Below, in pieces: positions 6,938-8,098 of a stretch of 8,098 bases of DNA (position 1 is the stretch's first letter; every line of letters starts with the position of its first letter). A program made the translations under genes and the position numbers. The notes beneath the pieces were generated by a model. That model was not told where the DNA came from, searched no databases, and worked only from the letters and a program-made list of their open reading frames with translations. The stretch is from Deltaproteobacteria bacterium (lineage in GTDB: Bacteria; UBA10199; DSSB01), in contig JAJFLL010000131.1 of assembly GCA_021772695.1 (NCBI GenBank), positions 1-8,098 of the forward strand, written 5' to 3'.

Positions 6938-7330
6938 ATGGCTCCGACTAAACAATTGCGAGAATTTGGATTAATGGTTGGAGGTATCCTGGCCCTGCTA
7001 TTTGGAGGCTTTTTTCCATGGATTTTTCATAAACCTTGGCCAATGTGGCCTTGGATTGTGGGCGGAATCCTAATCTTTCTTGGGCTATTACTACCCAAAA
7101 TTCTAGGCCCCATTCATTGGGTTTGGATGAAATTTGCCGAGGCCTTGGGGTGGGTCAATAGCCGCATATTACTCAGCATTGTCTTTTATTTGATTTTCAC
7201 ACCCATCGGGTGGCTCATGCGTCTTAGCAAGAAAGACCCTATGCAGAATCATGAATCCCATGATCCCGATTCTTTTCGAATAAATATTCCCACTAAGATA
7301 GAACCTGAGGAAATGAAACATCCTTTCTGA
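6938..7330 (+). CDS. SxtJ-family small membrane protein
   Basis: A 130-residue protein with three hydrophobic helices at about 12-30, 36-56 and 76-95, the last ending in FTPIGW and then LMRLSKKDPM, which I recognise as the SxtJ-family pattern (FTPxGxLMRL..KDPL). The polar C-terminus ending Met-Lys-x-x-Phe also fits the family as I remember it, so the TGA at 7328-7330 is probably the true stop. The family is named after a saxitoxin-cluster gene of cyanobacteria but is widespread next to carbamoyltransferases in unrelated bacteria; its biochemical role is not established. The ATG at 6938 is one base after the carbamoyltransferase TAG with only a weak ribosome site, which suggests translational coupling. 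The frame is open back to ATG 6878 inside the upstream gene, but that start would add unrelated polar sequence. The small DUF5989/SxtK protein that often completes the set is not present here. Confidence 0.88.
   Translation: MAPTKQLREFGLMVGGILALLFGGFFPWIFHKPWPMWPWIVGGILIFLGLLLPKILGPIHWVWMKFAEALGWVNSRILLSIVFYLIFTPIGWLMRLSKKDPMQNHESHDPDSFRINIPTKIEPEEMKHPF
7307..7311 (+). promoter_or_regulatory. Probable ribosome binding site for the exonuclease, pointing to an ATC start at 7320
   Basis: GAGGA lies eight bases before ATC 7320, which would begin the exonuclease as (Met)-Leu-Ser-Asp-Phe-Thr-Ile-Ile-Asp-Leu-Glu. The ATG at 7313 is too close to this site and is in the SxtJ frame, where it encodes a Met near the end of that protein. 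Confidence 0.4.
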
Positions 7331-8098
7331 TTTTACTATTATTGACCTTGAGACAACGGGCTTGTCTCCCACTTCAGATCGAATTATTGAAATCGGTGCG
7401 ATTGTGGTTCGTGGCGGTCAATGGGTCAAAAGCTATTTTACCTTTGTAGATCCGGAAAGACCCCTACCTCCCTTCATTTCAGGCCTTACGGGCATTAATA
7501 GTGAACAATTAAAAAAGGCACCCACCTTTTCGCAAGTGGCCTCTGAAGTTAGTGAACTATTTGATAATCCTGTTTTAGTGGCCCACAATGCCCGATTTGA
7601 TTATGGATTTTTGAAAAATGAGATGGAGCGTGCTGGAAGAAATTTTAAGGTAAAACCGCTTTGTACGGTTCGGCTCTCGCGAAAATTATTTCCGAAGGAA
7701 CGGGGCCATGGCCTTGATAAGGTCATCAGTCGAATGGGAATAGTTTGCCACCGAAGACATCGCGCCATCGACGATACTAAGGCCGTATGGGATTTTTTAC
7801 AAATCATTCAAGGTCAATTCAATAAAGAACAAATTCAAGGTGCATTGGAAGGAATTCAGAAACGTCCCAGCCTGCCCCAGGGAATTTCGACACCTCAGGT
7901 AGATGCGCTTCCTGAAGGGCCTGGAGTGTATATATTTTACGATGGCTATGGTGCTCCACTTTACGTGGGCAAGAGCATTCATATTAAAGAGCGGGTTTGT
8001 TCCCATTTTTCATCGGATTATACCCGCAGCGCCGAAATGTCTATGTGTCGCCAAATGGCTGACCTGGAAGCCATTCCCACGGGAGGTGAATTAGGAGC
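7320..8098 (+). CDS. DEDDh exonuclease (DNA polymerase III epsilon-like) fused to a GIY-YIG nuclease domain; 3' end outside window
   Basis: The frame runs without a stop to the window edge (about 259 codons). Numbered from ATC 7320, the DEDDh 3'-5' exonuclease domain fills about residues 4-160: Exo I Asp9-Leu-Glu11 within TIIDLETTGLSP, Exo II His89-Asn-Ala-Arg-Phe-Asp94, and Exo III His147-Arg-Ala-Ile-Asp-Asp152, so all acidic residues and the catalytic His are present. After a linker, a UvrC/Cho-like GIY-YIG domain begins: PGVYIF at 201-206, then LYVGKS at 214-219 and IKERVCSHF. The window ends at GGELG, where UvrC-like proteins carry the catalytic Glu region. The known exonuclease/GIY-YIG fusion is thought to act in DNA repair. 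The start is odd: the frame opens only after a TGA at 7314-7316 and holds no ATG, GTG or TTG before the Asp-Leu-Glu motif. TTG 7362 would delete that motif. The gene overlaps the SxtJ gene by 11 bases if ATC 7320 is used. Confidence 0.9.
   Translation, partial: MLSDFTIIDLETTGLSPTSDRIIEIGAIVVRGGQWVKSYFTFVDPERPLPPFISGLTGINSEQLKKAPTFSQVASEVSELFDNPVLVAHNARFDYGFLKNEMERAGRNFKVKPLCTVRLSRKLFPKERGHGLDKVISRMGIVCHRRHRAIDDTKAVWDFLQIIQGQFNKEQIQGALEGIQKRPSLPQGISTPQVDALPEGPGVYIFYDGYGAPLYVGKSIHIKERVCSHFSSDYTRSAEMSMCRQMADLEAIPTGGELG

Noticed and set aside
5098..7330. Part of a saxitoxin-type biosynthetic cluster
   Set aside because: The carbamoyltransferase and SxtJ-type pair occurs in many bacteria without toxin genes, and no polyketide synthase-like, amidinotransferase or other sxt-type gene is present here.
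7601..8094. Open frames at 7601-7807 (-), 7797-8006 (-) and 7903-8094 (+)
   Set aside because: All lie within the exonuclease/GIY-YIG gene, whose frame carries complete catalytic motifs; these are chance frames.

Overview
The window reads as a dense, AT-leaning stretch of bacterial chromosome with ordinary bacterial signals (Shine-Dalgarno sites, one sigma70-like promoter, a Sec-type signal peptide). The lineage cannot be fixed from sequence alone. Very large HEAT-type membrane proteins and a small secreted repeat protein next to housekeeping-type enzymes would suit a Gram-negative of the Bdellovibrionota/deltaproteobacterial kind, but that is a guess. I see no tRNA, rRNA, CRISPR array, transposase or phage gene.

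Left part (1-4697, + strand): the 3' end of one alpha-helical protein that finishes in a transmembrane segment and a Lys cluster, then a protein of up to about 1300 residues with HEAT-like repeats, an unrecognised His/Asp-rich domain and its own transmembrane segment followed by Lys/Arg. The two C-terminal membrane modules resemble each other, so the genes may be tandem paralogues. The second frame has no convincing start after the first gene's stop. It overlaps that gene across a run of ten A, so a frameshift, slippage or sequence error joining the two is a serious alternative.

Middle (4672-5097): a small - strand gene for a secreted protein built on a strict five-residue Pro-Asn rhythm. It overlaps the end of the large gene tail to tail by 26 bp. 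Its promoter lies in the 114-bp divergent gap it shares with the next gene.

Right part (5098-8098, + strand): a tight run of three genes. These are a NodU/TobZ-type O-carbamoyltransferase, a three-helix membrane protein of the SxtJ family one base downstream, and a DEDDh exonuclease fused to a GIY-YIG nuclease domain that runs off the window. The first two form a recurrent pair thought to carbamoylate a hydroxyl group on a small molecule or glycan. The exonuclease is a repair-type enzyme that appears to be only a transcriptional passenger. Its frame has no ATG, GTG or TTG before its first catalytic motif; a Shine-Dalgarno site at ideal distance points to an ATC start overlapping the SxtJ gene.

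The points most worth a second look are the gene 1/gene 2 junction with its A-run, the repeated membrane module, the pentad repeat protein, and the missing canonical start of the exonuclease.
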